Source: Streptomyces sp. CB01373 (GTDB lineage: Bacteria > Actinomycetota > Actinomycetes > Streptomycetales > Streptomycetaceae). From it: a stretch of 64,000 bases of DNA. Below are positions 20,141-28,458 of the stretch, in pieces; position 1 is the first letter of the stretch; the number at the start of each line of letters is the position of its first letter. Made by a program: the position numbers and the translations under genes. The stretch covers positions 70,965 through 134,964 of the forward strand of contig NZ_NNBK01000005.1 of the NCBI RefSeq assembly GCF_002803075.1, read 5' to 3'. Under the pieces are notes generated by a model. It saw nothing but the letters and a program-made list of their open reading frames with translations, was not told where the DNA came from and searched no databases.

Positions 20141-20422
20141 TCACGTCATGGTCCGAGCTTCCATGAGCGACCGCTGCACGTCGCCCACCAGGTCCCGGAG
20201 GCTCCCGGACTGCACGCCCTCACGGTCCATCCACTCGTCGAAGCGAGGACGCAGGTGCCGCGCCACCCCCAGGCCGTGGCGACGCAGCGCTGAGCGACTG
20301 GTCGAGATCTCTTCCTGCACCTCTCTTCGAAGATCATCGGTCCAGCCCTGCACCCGATCGTCCTTCCCCAGAGGAGCCTTGAGAGCGGCGACCGCTTCAT
20401 CGAGGATCACAAGCAAGTCCAT
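20141..20422 (-). CDS. Hypothetical protein near attL
   Basis: 93 residues, start ATG 20422 (MDLLVILDEAVAALKAP) with GGGAG about eight bases upstream; GTG/ATG codons further up to 20479 have no better context. Mostly helical and charged, with no membrane segment or recognisable motif (LRRHGLGVARHLRPRFDEWM in the middle). It lies between attL and the transposase region, 40 bp beyond the candidate arm site. Coding evidence is moderate: codon bias fits Streptomyces and the ribosome-binding site is good. Function unknown. Confidence 0.55.
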   Translation of the reverse strand: MDLLVILDEAVAALKAPLGKDDRVQGWTDDLRREVQEEISTSRSALRRHGLGVARHLRPRFDEWMDREGVQSGSLRDLVGDVQRSLMEARTMT

Positions 20423-20627
20423 ACGGTCTCCCAAGATCACAAGGCGCAGCCTTCTCTTGAGGGCCAACGTAGGAACCAAGCCCGGTCAAGGCACCGAAAG
20501 CCCACCCGCTCGTTGTCCCTGGGCAAGCAGCGGCCACCGCCACCGGTCCCTACCAGCCCCTCAACGGCAAAAGCCCCCGGACAGGTCCAGGGGCTGAAGC
20601 CTAGACTAGATGATCGATTCCAAGGGG

Positions 20628-21542
20628 TCAGTGGTCGTAGGCGGTCAGTGAGCGTAGGACGGGCTGGTTGGTGTGGTCGTTGTGCCAGATCGCGGCGGTC
20701 AGCGCGAGGATGCGTTGCATGACGCGGGCGATGACACCGCGGGGTGTGCGGCCTCGGTGCTGTTCGAGGTCGAGCTGGCCCTTGAAGGTCTCGTTGACCG
20801 ACTCGATGACCTGCCGCAACGGCTTGAACAGGGGCGCTCCGGGCCGTTCCGGCTCGTCCTTGCGGGCCGGCCTCAGCAGCCGGATGTCCTGCTCGGCCAA
20901 CTGGTGCTCGAAGGCGCGGCCGAAGTAGTTCTTGTCGCCGATCAGCGTCTGCCCGGCCCGGGCGGCGACCAGTTCCGGTTCGGCGGCGAGCAGGTCCAGC
21001 AGGGTCTCGCGTTCGTCGGCCTTGGCCCCGGTCAGGGCGAAGGCGATGGGCAGGCCCTGCAGGGTGCACACCAGGTGCAGGCGCAGGCCCCAGAAGAAGC
21101 GGCTGTGGCTGGCGCAGTAGCCGTACTCGGCCCATCCGGCCAGGTCGGAGCGCTTGACGGTCTCGCGGGAGCGTCCGCACTCCACCGGCGTGGAGTCCAC
21201 GATCCACACGTCATCACTCCATACAGAGGTGTCGGTTGCCAGCAGCCGGGTCACCCGCCGCAGCAGCTCGGTGGCCTTGCGTAGGCGCTTGTTGTAGCCG
21301 GGCTGCTGGGGCAGGTAGGGGAAGAGGTGCCGCAGGTGGGCGCGGGCGTGGCGAAGCCACTTGGCCTCGGAGGTGAAGCCCAGCATGGCCTGCATCATCG
21401 CGAGCGTGACCAGCTCGGCATCGGTCAGTTGCGCGGCGATCCCGACCGACGGACGCCAGGGCGCCAGGTGCGGTGAGTCCTTCAGCAGGTCGTCGGTCTT
21501 CACATAGAGTGCGGTGGCGAGGGAGTCCAACTCTGTCTTCAC
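20628..21542 (-). CDS. IS982-family transposase
   Basis: 304 residues, apparently full length. DDE triad visible: D116 in VWIVDSTPVECGR, D203 in LIGDKNYFG and E251 in IESVNETFKGQ; the segment SDLAGWAEYGYCASHSRFFWG between D1 and D2 is characteristic of IS982-type enzymes. Start GTG 21542 (VKTELDSLATALY) with GGAGGGAG about 12 bases upstream. That ribosome-binding site is the 5' arm of a 13-bp hairpin whose 3' arm is codons 4-8 of the gene, so translation is likely kept low. Its stop codon touches the left inverted repeat. Confidence 0.92.
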   Translation of the reverse strand: MKTELDSLATALYVKTDDLLKDSPHLAPWRPSVGIAAQLTDAELVTLAMMQAMLGFTSEAKWLRHARAHLRHLFPYLPQQPGYNKRLRKATELLRRVTRLLATDTSVWSDDVWIVDSTPVECGRSRETVKRSDLAGWAEYGYCASHSRFFWGLRLHLVCTLQGLPIAFALTGAKADERETLLDLLAAEPELVAARAGQTLIGDKNYFGRAFEHQLAEQDIRLLRPARKDEPERPGAPLFKPLRQVIESVNETFKGQLDLEQHRGRTPRGVIARVMQRILALTAAIWHNDHTNQPVLRSLTAYDH

Positions 21543-21563
21543 ACAATGACGTTGGACTCCCTC
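21519..21563 (-). promoter_or_regulatory. Hairpin sequestering the transposase ribosome-binding site
   Basis: GAGGGAGTCCAAC (21519-21531) and GTTGGACTCCCTC (21551-21563) are perfect complements. In the mRNA the upstream arm holds the Shine-Dalgarno and the downstream arm lies inside the coding region, so the GTG start is in the 19-nt loop region. This resembles the translational block that many IS use against read-through transcripts. Confidence 0.7.
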
Positions 21564-21628
21564 CTTCCAACCCCGCGGGTGATTCTCTGGAACGGCTCAG
21601 CAGGTGGAGACAGGTGGCCCCTGCGGAA

Positions 21629-22138
21629 TCAGGCGCCCACGGTCCCGTCGACACCTTCACGCAGAAAGTCCGCGTGCCCGTTGTGGCGGCCGTACTCCAG
21701 GAGCACGTGCACCATCACCATCCGCAGCGACACCTCCTCGCCCCATCGTGGCTGATACCCGGCCTGGTCCAGGGACTTGGCCTCCCGCTCGATACGGCGC
21801 GAGGTCTCCACCTCGGCCTCCCAGGCTACGAACGCCTCGTCCCTGGTCGACGCACTCGCGTCGTACGCCGCCTGAAAGTCGATCTTGTCGGACCAGACCA
21901 TGGGCGCGTCGTGGTCCTCGAACACTCGACGGAACCAGGCACGCTCCACCTCCGCCATGTGCCGCACCAGACCGAGCAGCGAAAGCGTGGACGGCGGCAT
22001 CGACTGCTGTCGCAGCTCCTCGTCGGTGAGCCCTTCGCACTTCATGGCGAGGGTTGCGCGGTGGTAGTCGAGGAAAGCCCGCAGCATGTCGCGTTCGCTG
22101 CCAAAACTGGGCGGTCCTATGCGGTTGTCGCTGGTCAC
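21629..22138 (-). CDS. DinB/DUF664 family protein (putative mycothiol-dependent enzyme)
   Basis: 169 residues. DinB four-helix fold with metal-binding histidines: H in LVRHMAEVERAWFRRV and HNGHADFLREG near the C-terminus (HxxH-type pair), plus MLRAFLDYHRATLAMKCEGL at the start, typical of the DUF664 branch that in actinobacteria is thought to act with mycothiol in detoxification. Starts ATG 22138. Same strand as, and 87 bp upstream of, the transposase; both lie between the 23-bp inverted repeats, so it looks like a passenger gene. Actual substrate unknown. Confidence 0.82.
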   Translation of the reverse strand: MTSDNRIGPPSFGSERDMLRAFLDYHRATLAMKCEGLTDEELRQQSMPPSTLSLLGLVRHMAEVERAWFRRVFEDHDAPMVWSDKIDFQAAYDASASTRDEAFVAWEAEVETSRRIEREAKSLDQAGYQPRWGEEVSLRMVMVHVLLEYGRHNGHADFLREGVDGTVGA

Positions 22139-22325
22139 TGGTTGTGCTCCTCATCCGTGCCTGCGTTGAGGGCCAGTATCTACTCCCGTCGACTGTCCCA
22201 GAGGAGGGCCGTCAACCGGACCTGATTGTTCCCACGGAGATCGCCGAACACAGGAACCAGAAAGGCTCATTGCACCCCGCAGCCGCAACTACCCCTTGGA
22301 ATCGATCATCTAGCGTCGCACGGGA

Positions 22326-23699
22326 TCACTCGTACTCGCGCAACAACTCCTCGATCTTGCGGTTGGCAATCTCCTGCCGTCCGTCGATGCACTTGGCGTA
22401 GCGGCTCAGCAGGACCTCCACACTGTTGCCCGCACGTTCGGCCACCTCCGTCGCGTCCACCCCGGAGTTGAGCCAGGTCGACAGCGCCGAATGTCGGAGG
22501 TCGTACGGGCGAGCCGCGAGCGGTGAGGCGACCACGGCCGGCGGATGCGCCAGCGCACGGGCCTCCTGCCAGACGCGGTAGTACGTTGAGGAGCCGACCA
22601 CTCCCCCACGCTCGTTGGTGAACAGCCGCCCGTCCTCGGCGGCGCCGAACGTGTCGAGGTGCTGCCGGAGTATGGCGACGAGCTGGGGCGGAATCGGTAC
22701 GAGCCGGACCTCCTCCGCCGGTCGGTTCTTGAGACCCCGGTCGTCGTGGGTCTCGCCGGAGTCCGTCCACTGCTTGCCGACACTGGGGCGCGTCCGGTTC
22801 AGCAGTGCTGTCCCCCAGCCGACCTCGGGCAGCTTCAGGTCCGCACTGGTGAGGCCGACGGCCTCAGCCGGGCGCAGAGCGCCGTAGTACATGCAGGCGA
22901 ACAGGCCGACGAGTCGCCGGCCACGCGCGCGGCCGTACCCACCCACGTACGAGACCGCGGTCAGCAGGGAACGAGCCTGCTCGGGATTGGCGACCACCCG
23001 CGGATCGACCTCCCCGGCAACCTTCGGCTTCTTCCAGCGGATGCCCGTGACCGGGTTCTCCTTGAACTCACCAAGGTCCACCGCGTAGTGCATCGCGTTG
23101 ACGAGTGTCCGACGCTTGCGCTGGACGGTCTCCGCGGCTGCCGCTGTCCCGTCGAGCTTCAGCTTGAGCGAGTCCAGGACGGCCCTACCGATGGCGGCGT
23201 CACCGAGATCCGAAAGCGGGCGCGACGCCTTGGCCACCCAATGCAACGCGTTGGCGATCTCGCTCGGCAATTCACGCTCATTCGGACCGGGAAGGACGAA
23301 GGCCCAGGTGCGAAGCGCCTTCCTGATCAGTTCCTCGGACGGCCGTCCCGGACGCTCGTCGAGAAGGGCCATCGTCAGGGCGGTCAGCGCCTCATTGATC
23401 CCGTTGCGCGTGTTCGGCGCCGCGTGCGGCCACTTCATGGACAGATACTTCAGGGCGAAGGCGTACCAGGTCATTGAGGCCGCCTTCTCGACCATCGAGT
23501 CGGGTAGCCCCGCCGCCGTGTCGAACTCTTCGCCGGCATGAGCGGCACGGAGCAACTTGGAACGGTAATGGTCCGCGAGCGCTTTGGTGCGGAACTGTTC
23601 GGAGAACACGTTCCCGGCAACGGTCCATCGGACGTCATAGGACGACTTCTTGGTGTTCCTCTTCCGGACGCCCCACACCTTTACGTCGAGAGACTTCAC
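22326..23699 (-). CDS. int: Site-specific tyrosine integrase of the AICE
   Basis: 457 residues, pSAM2-Int type. N-terminal arm-binding/SAM-like region (1-225), catalytic domain with R276 (YYGALRPAEAVGL), K324 (beta-turn Lys, RGLKNRPAEE), R402/H403 (PYDLRHSALSTWLNSG), and nucleophile Y434 (LLSRYAKCIDG). The His normally before RH is Tyr (YDLRH) and the usual LGH is AGN (N425); I recall both as common in Streptomyces AICE integrases. Start ATG 23699 overlaps the xis stop by 4 bp (ATGA). Located next to attL, which it must recombine with attR. Confidence 0.95.
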   Translation of the reverse strand: MKSLDVKVWGVRKRNTKKSSYDVRWTVAGNVFSEQFRTKALADHYRSKLLRAAHAGEEFDTAAGLPDSMVEKAASMTWYAFALKYLSMKWPHAAPNTRNGINEALTALTMALLDERPGRPSEELIRKALRTWAFVLPGPNERELPSEIANALHWVAKASRPLSDLGDAAIGRAVLDSLKLKLDGTAAAAETVQRKRRTLVNAMHYAVDLGEFKENPVTGIRWKKPKVAGEVDPRVVANPEQARSLLTAVSYVGGYGRARGRRLVGLFACMYYGALRPAEAVGLTSADLKLPEVGWGTALLNRTRPSVGKQWTDSGETHDDRGLKNRPAEEVRLVPIPPQLVAILRQHLDTFGAAEDGRLFTNERGGVVGSSTYYRVWQEARALAHPPAVVASPLAARPYDLRHSALSTWLNSGVDATEVAERAGNSVEVLLSRYAKCIDGRQEIANRKIEELLREYE

Positions 23700-23890
23700 G
23701 CCGCCGCCTCCAACTGTCGGAGCCAGGCGGAGAAGTCGCTCCGCCAGACTCGCAGCTCGCCGTTAGGAAGCTTGAAAGCCGCCGGCCCAATACCCAACTC
23801 GCGCCAGCGGTAAAAGGTCCGCCGAGAAACACCGCCCAACTCGTCGAGGACCTGGCTCACGGTCATCAGTTCGTCGCGTCGGCGGTCCAT
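23696..23890 (-). CDS. xis: Excisionase (MerR-like helix-turn-helix)
   Basis: 64 residues: a winged HTH of the excisionase type (MTVSQVLDELGGVSRRTFYRW ... PNGELRVWRSDFSAWL). Needed with Int for excision. Start set at ATG 23890 because AAGGAG stands eight bases upstream; this overlaps the end of rep by 25 bp. A second ATG (23866) overlaps the rep stop as TGATG but has no Shine-Dalgarno. Stop overlaps int start by 4 bp, so rep-xis-int are translationally coupled. Confidence 0.9.
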   Translation of the reverse strand: MDRRRDELMTVSQVLDELGGVSRRTFYRWRELGIGPAAFKLPNGELRVWRSDFSAWLRQLEAAA

Positions 23891-25164
23891 GTCGGTTCTC
23901 CTTCCGTTCCGGGGGCGGGTTCAAGGGATTCGGCGAGCCAGGCTTCGGCGCGGGACAGGCCGGTACCGGCGAAGACCCAGTGCGCGAGGACGAGCGTTGT
24001 TTCCCCGTCCTGCGGGACGGGCGGAGCCGCTTGGGCCCGGCGCCAGTCGGCGCGAGCGTCACGGAGGGCGCCGAGGGTGGTGGAGTAGCGGCGGGACTTG
24101 GTGGAGAAGTGGCCGCGGAAGCCGAGCATGTGGGCCCAGGCCCGCAGGCGGAGGTCTGCCAGCTCGGGGCAGGCGCCCAGGGTCCAGGCGGTGCGGATCA
24201 TGCGGCGGGCGTGTTCGGTGATCCGGGCTTGGGCCAGCTCGGCGAGGAACCTGATCGGCCGGTCCAGGGCGCCGGTCGCTGTCTCTGCTCCCTTGGTGGC
24301 GTACTTGGCGATGTACGCCGCTACGGCCCGCTCGGTCAGTTCCTGGCCGTCGTCGAAGTCGGCGGAGCGGATCGTGCGGACGTCGAGCTGTCGGCCGAAG
24401 ACGAAGGTGTGGGCCCGTTCGTCGATCACCGGCCCGTCGACTCGCGCGGTGGTGGCAGCTGCCCTGATGGCGTCGGTCAGCAGCTCGGCCGTGGCCCAGG
24501 CGGGAGGGGCGGAGTCGCCGCCGTCGGGGCCGTCGAGGCGGATCACGGCGTGGAAGCGGACGGCTCCCCGCTTCTGGTACTCGGCCACCTTCGCGAAGGA
24601 GATCCGGGCGTGGTCCCGGAACGCCCGCTGAGTGAGGCCGGCCCGCTTGGCGACCTCCCGGCGGAGGTAGATCGAGAACCGCCGCCACAGGGCACCCGCA
24701 TGTGCGTTCCACAGCACGGCCGCTTCGTAGTCGTAGGACTCCGGGTCGAGGGGCGTCCCCAGGACGGCGTCACCTTCCTCGTGCCGGACGCCGCAGCGGC
24801 AGTTCCGGCCGCCGGAGGGGCGGTTGTGGACCGGGCCAAAGCCGGGGGCGGTGAAAGTGGCGAAGACGCGCGGGTGGGTGGCGACCCGTTCGGGTGTCCC
24901 CTTGCCACCGCGGAGTCCGGCGGTGATCAGGTGGTAAGTGTCGCGGCGGTAGGTCTCGGCACAGGCCGCGCACCGGGTGGCGCGGCGGTTGTTGCAGCGG
25001 ATGAGGAGCTGACCAGCGGGCAGGGTCGAGGAGTCCAGGTGGTGCAGGACGCGGCCGATCTCGCCGGTCGTCTGGTCCACCGCCTGTTCGGTGCGGTGAC
25101 CGTCGAGGCGGATCGGGTGCGTGCAGCCGCCCAGGCCGGACAGTTGGCGGGCCAGCTCGGGCAT
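23866..25164 (-). CDS. repSA: RepSA-like rolling-circle replication initiator
   Basis: At least 432 residues. N-terminal zinc-type cysteines (CNNRRATRCAAC, RNCRCGVRH), the HUH-like element VRFHAVIRLDG, and a Tyr in YIAKYATKGAE (catalytic Tyr of rolling-circle initiators), as in RepSA of pSAM2. Nicks the element's double-strand origin after excision. First standard start is ATG 25164, but homologues carry PPPLAELSTLASLGTMPELARQ, which is encoded here 21 codons further up with no stop; a good AAAGGA site then precedes two ATC codons (25227 and 25224), so the real start may be ATC. Ends overlapping xis. Confidence 0.88.
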   Translation of the reverse strand: MPELARQLSGLGGCTHPIRLDGHRTEQAVDQTTGEIGRVLHHLDSSTLPAGQLLIRCNNRRATRCAACAETYRRDTYHLITAGLRGGKGTPERVATHPRVFATFTAPGFGPVHNRPSGGRNCRCGVRHEEGDAVLGTPLDPESYDYEAAVLWNAHAGALWRRFSIYLRREVAKRAGLTQRAFRDHARISFAKVAEYQKRGAVRFHAVIRLDGPDGGDSAPPAWATAELLTDAIRAAATTARVDGPVIDERAHTFVFGRQLDVRTIRSADFDDGQELTERAVAAYIAKYATKGAETATGALDRPIRFLAELAQARITEHARRMIRTAWTLGACPELADLRLRAWAHMLGFRGHFSTKSRRYSTTLGALRDARADWRRAQAAPPVPQDGETTLVLAHWVFAGTGLSRAEAWLAESLEPAPGTEGEPTWTADATN

Positions 25165-25316
25165 GGTGCCCAGTGAGGCCAGCGTGGAGAGTTCCGCCAG
25201 CGGTGGCGGGGTCTGCCGGGTGATGATGGGAGTTCCTTTCGACTGTTTCGACGGCTGGGAGGGACGGCCCCGGGGCGGCGGGATGCTTGGCGGCGTGTTG
25301 CCGCCCTGGCGGCCGG

Positions 25317-25592
25317 TCAGCGCTTGTTCGCGCTGCTAACGAGGGAGCGCAGGACCACGGCGGCGATGGCCACGGACACGGCCGAGAAGGCGAGGGCCGC
25401 CAGGAGCGCGGTGAGCACGATTCCGACGATGACCACGGCGGCGACCGCGCCGACACCGGCGCCCACGTACGGAGCGACCGGGCGGCCTGCGGAGGAGGCT
25501 GGAGCCTGCGTGTGCTGGGGCATGACGGTTGTCGTCGGCGGAGTCGGGATGTCGGGCAGCTTGGGGCGGAGCACGGCGGACCTCCTTGTCAC
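25317..25592 (-). CDS. SpdD-like transfer/spread protein
   Basis: 91 residues: LRPKLPDIPTPPTT then a hydrophobic C-terminal half (two membrane spans, about 42-85) ending VLRSLVSSANKR. Recognised as SpdD of Streptomyces conjugative elements, involved in intramycelial spreading. Start taken as GTG 25592, overlapping the stop of the upstream small membrane gene by 4 bp (GTGA). Confidence 0.8.
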   Translation of the reverse strand: MTRRSAVLRPKLPDIPTPPTTTVMPQHTQAPASSAGRPVAPYVGAGVGAVAAVVIVGIVLTALLAALAFSAVSVAIAAVVLRSLVSSANKR

Positions 25593-25783
25593 TCGTGGGT
25601 GCCGTTGACGACGCCGACCCCGGAACGGGTGCCGGACTCGATGGCGGGGGCGAGGAAGGTGTGTGAGAGCCAGAAGCCGAACAGCGCGATCACGACGGCG
25701 ACCCAGAGCCGGACGCCGAGGAACTTGATCGCGGCCCAGGCGATGACGCCCAGAACAAAGACGAGCGGCAGCGAGACGGTCAC
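25589..25783 (-). CDS. Small membrane transfer protein
   Basis: 64 residues with two hydrophobic segments (about 3-20 and 25-45). No motif; identified by position between SpdA-like and SpdD-like genes and by the 4-bp overlap with the next gene. Probably an Spd protein. Starts ATG 25783. Confidence 0.7.
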   Translation of the reverse strand: MTVSLPLVFVLGVIAWAAIKFLGVRLWVAVVIALFGFWLSHTFLAPAIESGTRSGVGVVNGTHE

Positions 25784-25793
25784 GGGAGCTCCC

Positions 25794-25985
25794 TCAGCGG
25801 ACGGCGCAGCGGTGGGTACGGGCAGCCAGCTCGGCGGCGGCCCGGCTGTCGTAGTCCGTGGCGAAACCGCAGCGCGGAGCCGTGCAGGCGGCGGTGTGCT
25901 TCTCGCGGCCCCGGCCGTCGTAGTACGTGCCGACCTGGACAGGACCGATACGGACGACCCGGCGAAATCGCGGGGTGGCGGACAT
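25794..25985 (-). CDS. Mobile element transfer protein (SpdA-like)
   Basis: 63 residues starting ATG 25985 (MSATPRFRRVVRIGPVQVGTYY), with AAAGGAG seven bases upstream. Cys/His pair (CTAPRCGF ... THRC) resembles a small zinc-binding site. Family seen in pSAM2/SLP1-type elements. Longer frame to 26525 is only open, not coding. Confidence 0.78.
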   Translation of the reverse strand: MSATPRFRRVVRIGPVQVGTYYDGRGREKHTAACTAPRCGFATDYDSRAAAELAARTHRCAVR

Positions 25986-25996
25986 GAGTGCTCCTT

Positions 25997-26635
25997 TCAG
26001 AGCTGTGCAGCGATGGCGTCGGCCAGGGGCAGGGGCACGCCGAGGCGGGCGCGCAGGGTCGGGGTGTCGATGGCCGTTCCGGTGCGGGTGTGGTGCTCGG
26101 CGGCGACCTTCCGGGCGTGCTCGACCAGGGCGGCCGGGACGGGCACCGCGGGCAGAGCGGGCTTCGGCTCGACGGCCGGGAGGGCTTCGGTCGGATCGGG
26201 CGCGTCCTCCTGGTCCTCGATGGCCTGGAGCCGCTCCGGTTCCTCGGTGGTCCCGGGGTGGTCGTCCGTCGGCGGGGTCGAGTGGGCGAGGAGGGTTCCG
26301 CCTAGGAAGGCGACGGCGGGCCAGCCCGCGACGAGGATGCGGAGCCAGGCCGGTACCTGGTCGATGTCGAGCAGTCCGGCTGTGGCGACGTTCGCGCCCA
26401 GGGAGGCGGTCAGCGCGATCAGGAACCAGCACCACCCGGCTGCTTTCGCGCCGCCGGACCGCAGTCGGCGCCAGGCGGCGACGAGCAGGAGGTCGACCGA
26501 GATGGGATAAGCCCACGCCTTCCACCCGTCCTGACCGGCGGCCGAGGCGATGTCGTGCAGGTGGGCGAAGGACAGCGCGGCGGCGATGACCGCCTGGACG
26601 AGTACCGCGTCGACGCGGGCCAGGTGGGCGCGCAT
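25997..26635 (-). CDS. spdB: SpdB-type membrane protein (DUF2637)
   Basis: 212 residues, DUF2637: four transmembrane segments in the first ~115 residues (VQAVIAAALSFAHLHDIA ... AYPISVDLLLVAAWRR ... GWCWFLIALTASLGANVATAG), then an acidic Pro-rich linker and a C-terminal segment resembling a winged HTH (TLRARLGVPLPLADAI). SpdB proteins cooperate with Tra in plasmid spreading between hyphal compartments. Start ATG 26635 with AAGGAG seven bases upstream; 11 bp before the SpdA-like gene, so same operon. Confidence 0.87.
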   Translation of the reverse strand: MRAHLARVDAVLVQAVIAAALSFAHLHDIASAAGQDGWKAWAYPISVDLLLVAAWRRLRSGGAKAAGWCWFLIALTASLGANVATAGLLDIDQVPAWLRILVAGWPAVAFLGGTLLAHSTPPTDDHPGTTEEPERLQAIEDQEDAPDPTEALPAVEPKPALPAVPVPAALVEHARKVAAEHHTRTGTAIDTPTLRARLGVPLPLADAIAAQL

Positions 26636-26726
26636 GAAGCGGCTCCTTCCGGATTCGGGCATGGGAGGGGTAGGGACGTGGCGTGAGGCGGTCACGCCGA
26701 CCGGTGGTGGAGGGGGAAGCGCTAGG

Positions 26727-28102
26727 TCAGTCGGTCACGGGCCGTGGCGTCACGACCGGGGACGGGGTCTCGACCGACCGCGCGGGCACATGGGGCCGGA
26801 AGGGCTTGAGCGCGGGCAGGTCCGGGACCAGGTGGGCCGAGTCGCGGCAGGTCTCGGCGGCGTCGCCGAGGGAGAGGTACGGCGTGCGGATGCGGGACCA
26901 GCCGCCGGAGGTGTCACCGGCCACGGCGAGGCCGGGCCGTTCGGGGGCGATGGCGCAGGCGGCGAAGACGGCTTCCGGGGCGATGTCGCCGAGCGCCATC
27001 TTGGCGGAGGCTTCGTCGTTGACGCGGTGGCAGACGCGGCCGGTGAGCTGGGCGCGCAACATGGTCGCGCCCTTGCCCAGCTCGGCGCCGAAGCGTTGCC
27101 CGCAGACCTCCAGGTAGATGCCGGCTGCGCGGCCGAGCTGGGCAAGCCGGATGAGCTGAGTGACCATCTCGTCCCGCCGCTCCTCGTCCCTTTTCGTGGC
27201 AACGAGGAAGAGCTCAGCGACCTCGTCGACGAACAGCACGACGGGAACCGGGCGTTCACGCTCAGGCAGGCCCCAGATGTCGGAAGTGATCTTCTCGTCC
27301 GGCGTGCCGGGGGCGATGCCCTGTCGGGCCTTGATCAGGTCGTACCGCTCGTCCATTTCCCTGATGAGCGCGGGCAGCAGCTCGGCCGCCTGCTCCGAGT
27401 TCGTGGCCAGGGCCGAGAGCCTCGGGGCGAAGGGCGCAAGCTCGACGCCCCGCTTGCAGTCGATGCCGACCAGGGCGACTGGCTGCTGGGCGAGCCCTGC
27501 GAGGAGGTGCCGCAGATACATGGACTTGCCGGACAGAGTGGCACCCAGGGTGAGTTGGTGCGGCACGGTGCGGTAGTCGCGTACGAAGGGCGTGGCGTCC
27601 TCGCGCAGCGCGACCGGCACCCGGAGGAGCTCGGAGCCGGCCTTGCGCGGCATACGCACCCGGTTCAGCACGTCGAAGCCGACGAGTCGGAGGTCACCAC
27701 GCCCGGCTTCACCGTGGTGACGTAGACAGCGTGAACTCCCCAGGCGTGCCGCAGCCGTTCGGCGGAGGCGGCCACGTCCGCCGGTTCCTGGCCGGGGGCG
27801 AGTCGCAGACGGAGCCGCAGACCGGTCGTGGTGGGACGGATGATCCCCCGACGCGGCGGTACGGGCCGGACCTCGCGGCGGCTGGTCGCCTTCACCGCCA
27901 GGACCCTGAGCCGCGAGGGAGCCACGGTGAGGCCGCAGGCTTCCATGACGGAGCCGTACGAGCCAAGGAGCCGGGCCGTTGATAACGGCAGGCCAACCGT
28001 GGACCAGTAGACGCCCGGGTGACGAGCCCGGGTGTAGGCGGCCCCGCCACCGAGTGCGGCGAGGGGGCCACCCACCTCCAGCAGCGTCGTCCAGTCCGAC
28101 AT
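26727..28102 (-). pseudogene. traSA: FtsK/SpoIIIE-type conjugal DNA translocase TraSA, frameshifted
   Basis: Would be a 458-residue TraSA. The N-terminal part starts ATG 28102 (MSDWTTLLEVGGPLAALGGG) and is in frame to YVTTVKPGVV; there one base is missing near 27694 (GTGGTGACC where homologues need GTGGTGGACC), so this frame stops at 27665. The rest (LRLVGFDVLNRVRMPRK onward) is in another frame and keeps Walker A GATLSGKS, Walker B VVLFVDEVAEL and the C-terminal DNA-translocation region. An internal ATG at 27653 could restart translation but has no clear ribosome site. Either a real mutation that abolishes conjugation or a sequencing error. Start overlaps the upstream gene stop as TGATG. Confidence 0.85.
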
Positions 28103-28458
28103 CAGGCGGAGGCCCCGACTGCTGTCGAGAAGGCGGCCGGCGCGACCGCAGCCGCCCGGAAGGCGATGCCGTGACGCTGCTGGCCGTTGAACACGGTTTC
28201 CCACGGCCGGGCCACCAGGCCCACCAGCGCAACTGGGGAGCCGAGGGACAGCCCCTCGGTGACGCCGCTCTCCGGAACGGTGACCTTGACCAGCGAGGAC
28301 TCGCCGTCCTCGAGGTAGACGACGCCGATGGTCATCAGCGCCTCACCGGTGTTCGCGTCCTTGGCGATCTCACCGGTCTGCCGGTCCCGAACTTTGGGCT
28401 CCGGAGTCTCGGTGAGCAGGATCGTGGCCGCCGAAGTCTCCACACGGATTACACGCAC
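28102..28458 (-). CDS. Conserved AICE protein upstream of traSA
   Basis: 118 residues, start GTG 28458 (VRVIRVETSAATILLTETPEP) with GGGAG about nine bases upstream. Predicted beta-rich (LTETPEPKVRDRQTGEI, SSLVKVTVPESGV, VALVGLVARPWE), compatible with an OB-like fold but not proven. Stop overlaps traSA start by one base (TGATG), so tightly coupled with the transfer gene. Start of the leftward transfer operon; no gene precedes it for 318 bp. Confidence 0.72.
   Translation of the reverse strand: MRVIRVETSAATILLTETPEPKVRDRQTGEIAKDANTGEALMTIGVVYLEDGESSLVKVTVPESGVTEGLSLGSPVALVGLVARPWETVFNGQQRHGIAFRAAAVAPAAFSTAVGASA

Larger units (their letters stand above)
20606..22313. mobile_element. 1.7-kb segment bounded by perfect 23-bp inverted repeats, with IS982-type transposase and DinB-like gene
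   Basis: Positions 20606-20628 (begins CTAGATGATCG, ends AAGGGGT) are the exact reverse complement of 22291-22313. The left copy abuts the transposase stop codon; the right copy lies 12 bp after the int stop. Between them are the transposase and a DinB/DUF664-like gene. No target-site duplication is visible outside the repeats. It may be a transposon with a passenger gene, or an IS whose one end was copied by rearrangement; the ACCC...GGGT orientation typical of IS982 termini faces outward, which argues for rearrangement. Confidence 0.6.

Noticed and set aside
20141..20422. Antitoxin or immunity gene
   Set aside because: No toxin partner or motif; kept only as a hypothetical CDS.
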